Below are positions 6,273 through 6,361 of a DNA stretch of 6,361 nucleotides, one piece after another. Position 1 is the first letter of the stretch, and every line of letters begins with the position of its first letter. The notes below the pieces were generated by a model, which saw only the letters and a list, made by a program, of their open reading frames with translations, had not been told where the DNA came from and searched no databases. Source of the stretch: Succinivibrionaceae bacterium. Its GTDB lineage: Bacteria > Pseudomonadota > Gammaproteobacteria > Enterobacterales > Succinivibrionaceae. A program made the position numbers and the translations under genes. The stretch covers positions 1 through 6,361 of the forward strand of contig DMTG01000151.1 in assembly GCA_003477345.1 (NCBI GenBank), in the 5' to 3' direction.

Positions 6273-6361
6273 GTGATCTTAATCAGTATAAGAATATAAA
6301 AAATATATTTAATCTAGTTACATGTATATTAAAAATATCTGTTTAATGGTAATATACTCAT
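6273..6361. other. AT-rich non-coding right end
   Basis: The last 89 bases are very AT-rich and have no open frame of note. TATACT (6353-6358) could be a -10 for a gene beyond the edge, but no matching -35 is present. ATATATTTAAT (6303-6313) and ATTAAAAATAT (6328-6338) are inverted with one mismatch, which is easily reached by chance in such AT-rich DNA. Confidence 0.4.

Noticed and set aside
6303..6338. Imperfect 11-bp inverted repeat and TACATGTA near the right end
   Set aside because: The arms are almost pure A/T in AT-rich DNA, and the TACATGTA is not centred on the repeat axis; chance explains both.

Overview
The window is ordinary bacterial chromosome. Five protein genes all read on the + strand, in three transcription units separated by convincing rho-independent terminators. 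Coding DNA has a moderate G+C content and the gaps are AT-rich. Shine-Dalgarno sites are good, and the transporter's binding protein has a Gram-negative-style signal peptide that ends at a signal peptidase I site and has no lipobox. This suggests a Gram-negative, probably gammaproteobacterial organism. From memory of gene style I would guess an anaerobic gut group such as the Succinivibrionaceae, but nothing in the sequence proves it. I see no RNA genes, mobile elements, CRISPR arrays, phage genes or other signs of recent transfer.

Region 1 (2-3748) is a methionine-type uptake locus. It opens with the C-terminal 338 residues of an M20-family amidohydrolase/peptidase cut by the left edge. This overlaps metN (ATPase with a C-terminal NIL sensor domain) by 4 bp, and metN overlaps metI (permease) by 8 bp. 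After a 116-bp gap with its own likely promoter comes metQ (periplasmic binding protein), then a terminator. The permease, ATPase and binding protein should form one MetNIQ importer. The cotranscribed hydrolase suggests that some imported substrates are amide- or peptide-linked and are cleaved inside the cell.

Region 2 (3749-5441) is a monocistronic nicotinate phosphoribosyltransferase gene (pncB) of the long, Firmicute-like subfamily, which feeds nicotinate into NAD synthesis. Its 251-bp upstream gap contains a perfect 15-bp palindrome, a plausible operator, and a second inverted repeat nearer the gene. The gene ends at a strong terminator.

Region 3 (5442-6361) is a GTG-started gene for a small Rossmann-fold NAD(P)-binding protein of the YwnB-like, atypical-SDR kind, closed by a perfect-stem terminator. 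The last 89 bp are very AT-rich and carry no recognisable gene.

I found no clearly new biological system. The items most worth checking are the palindrome ahead of pncB, the hydrolase coupled to the methionine importer, and the binding protein that lacks the usual lipid anchor.
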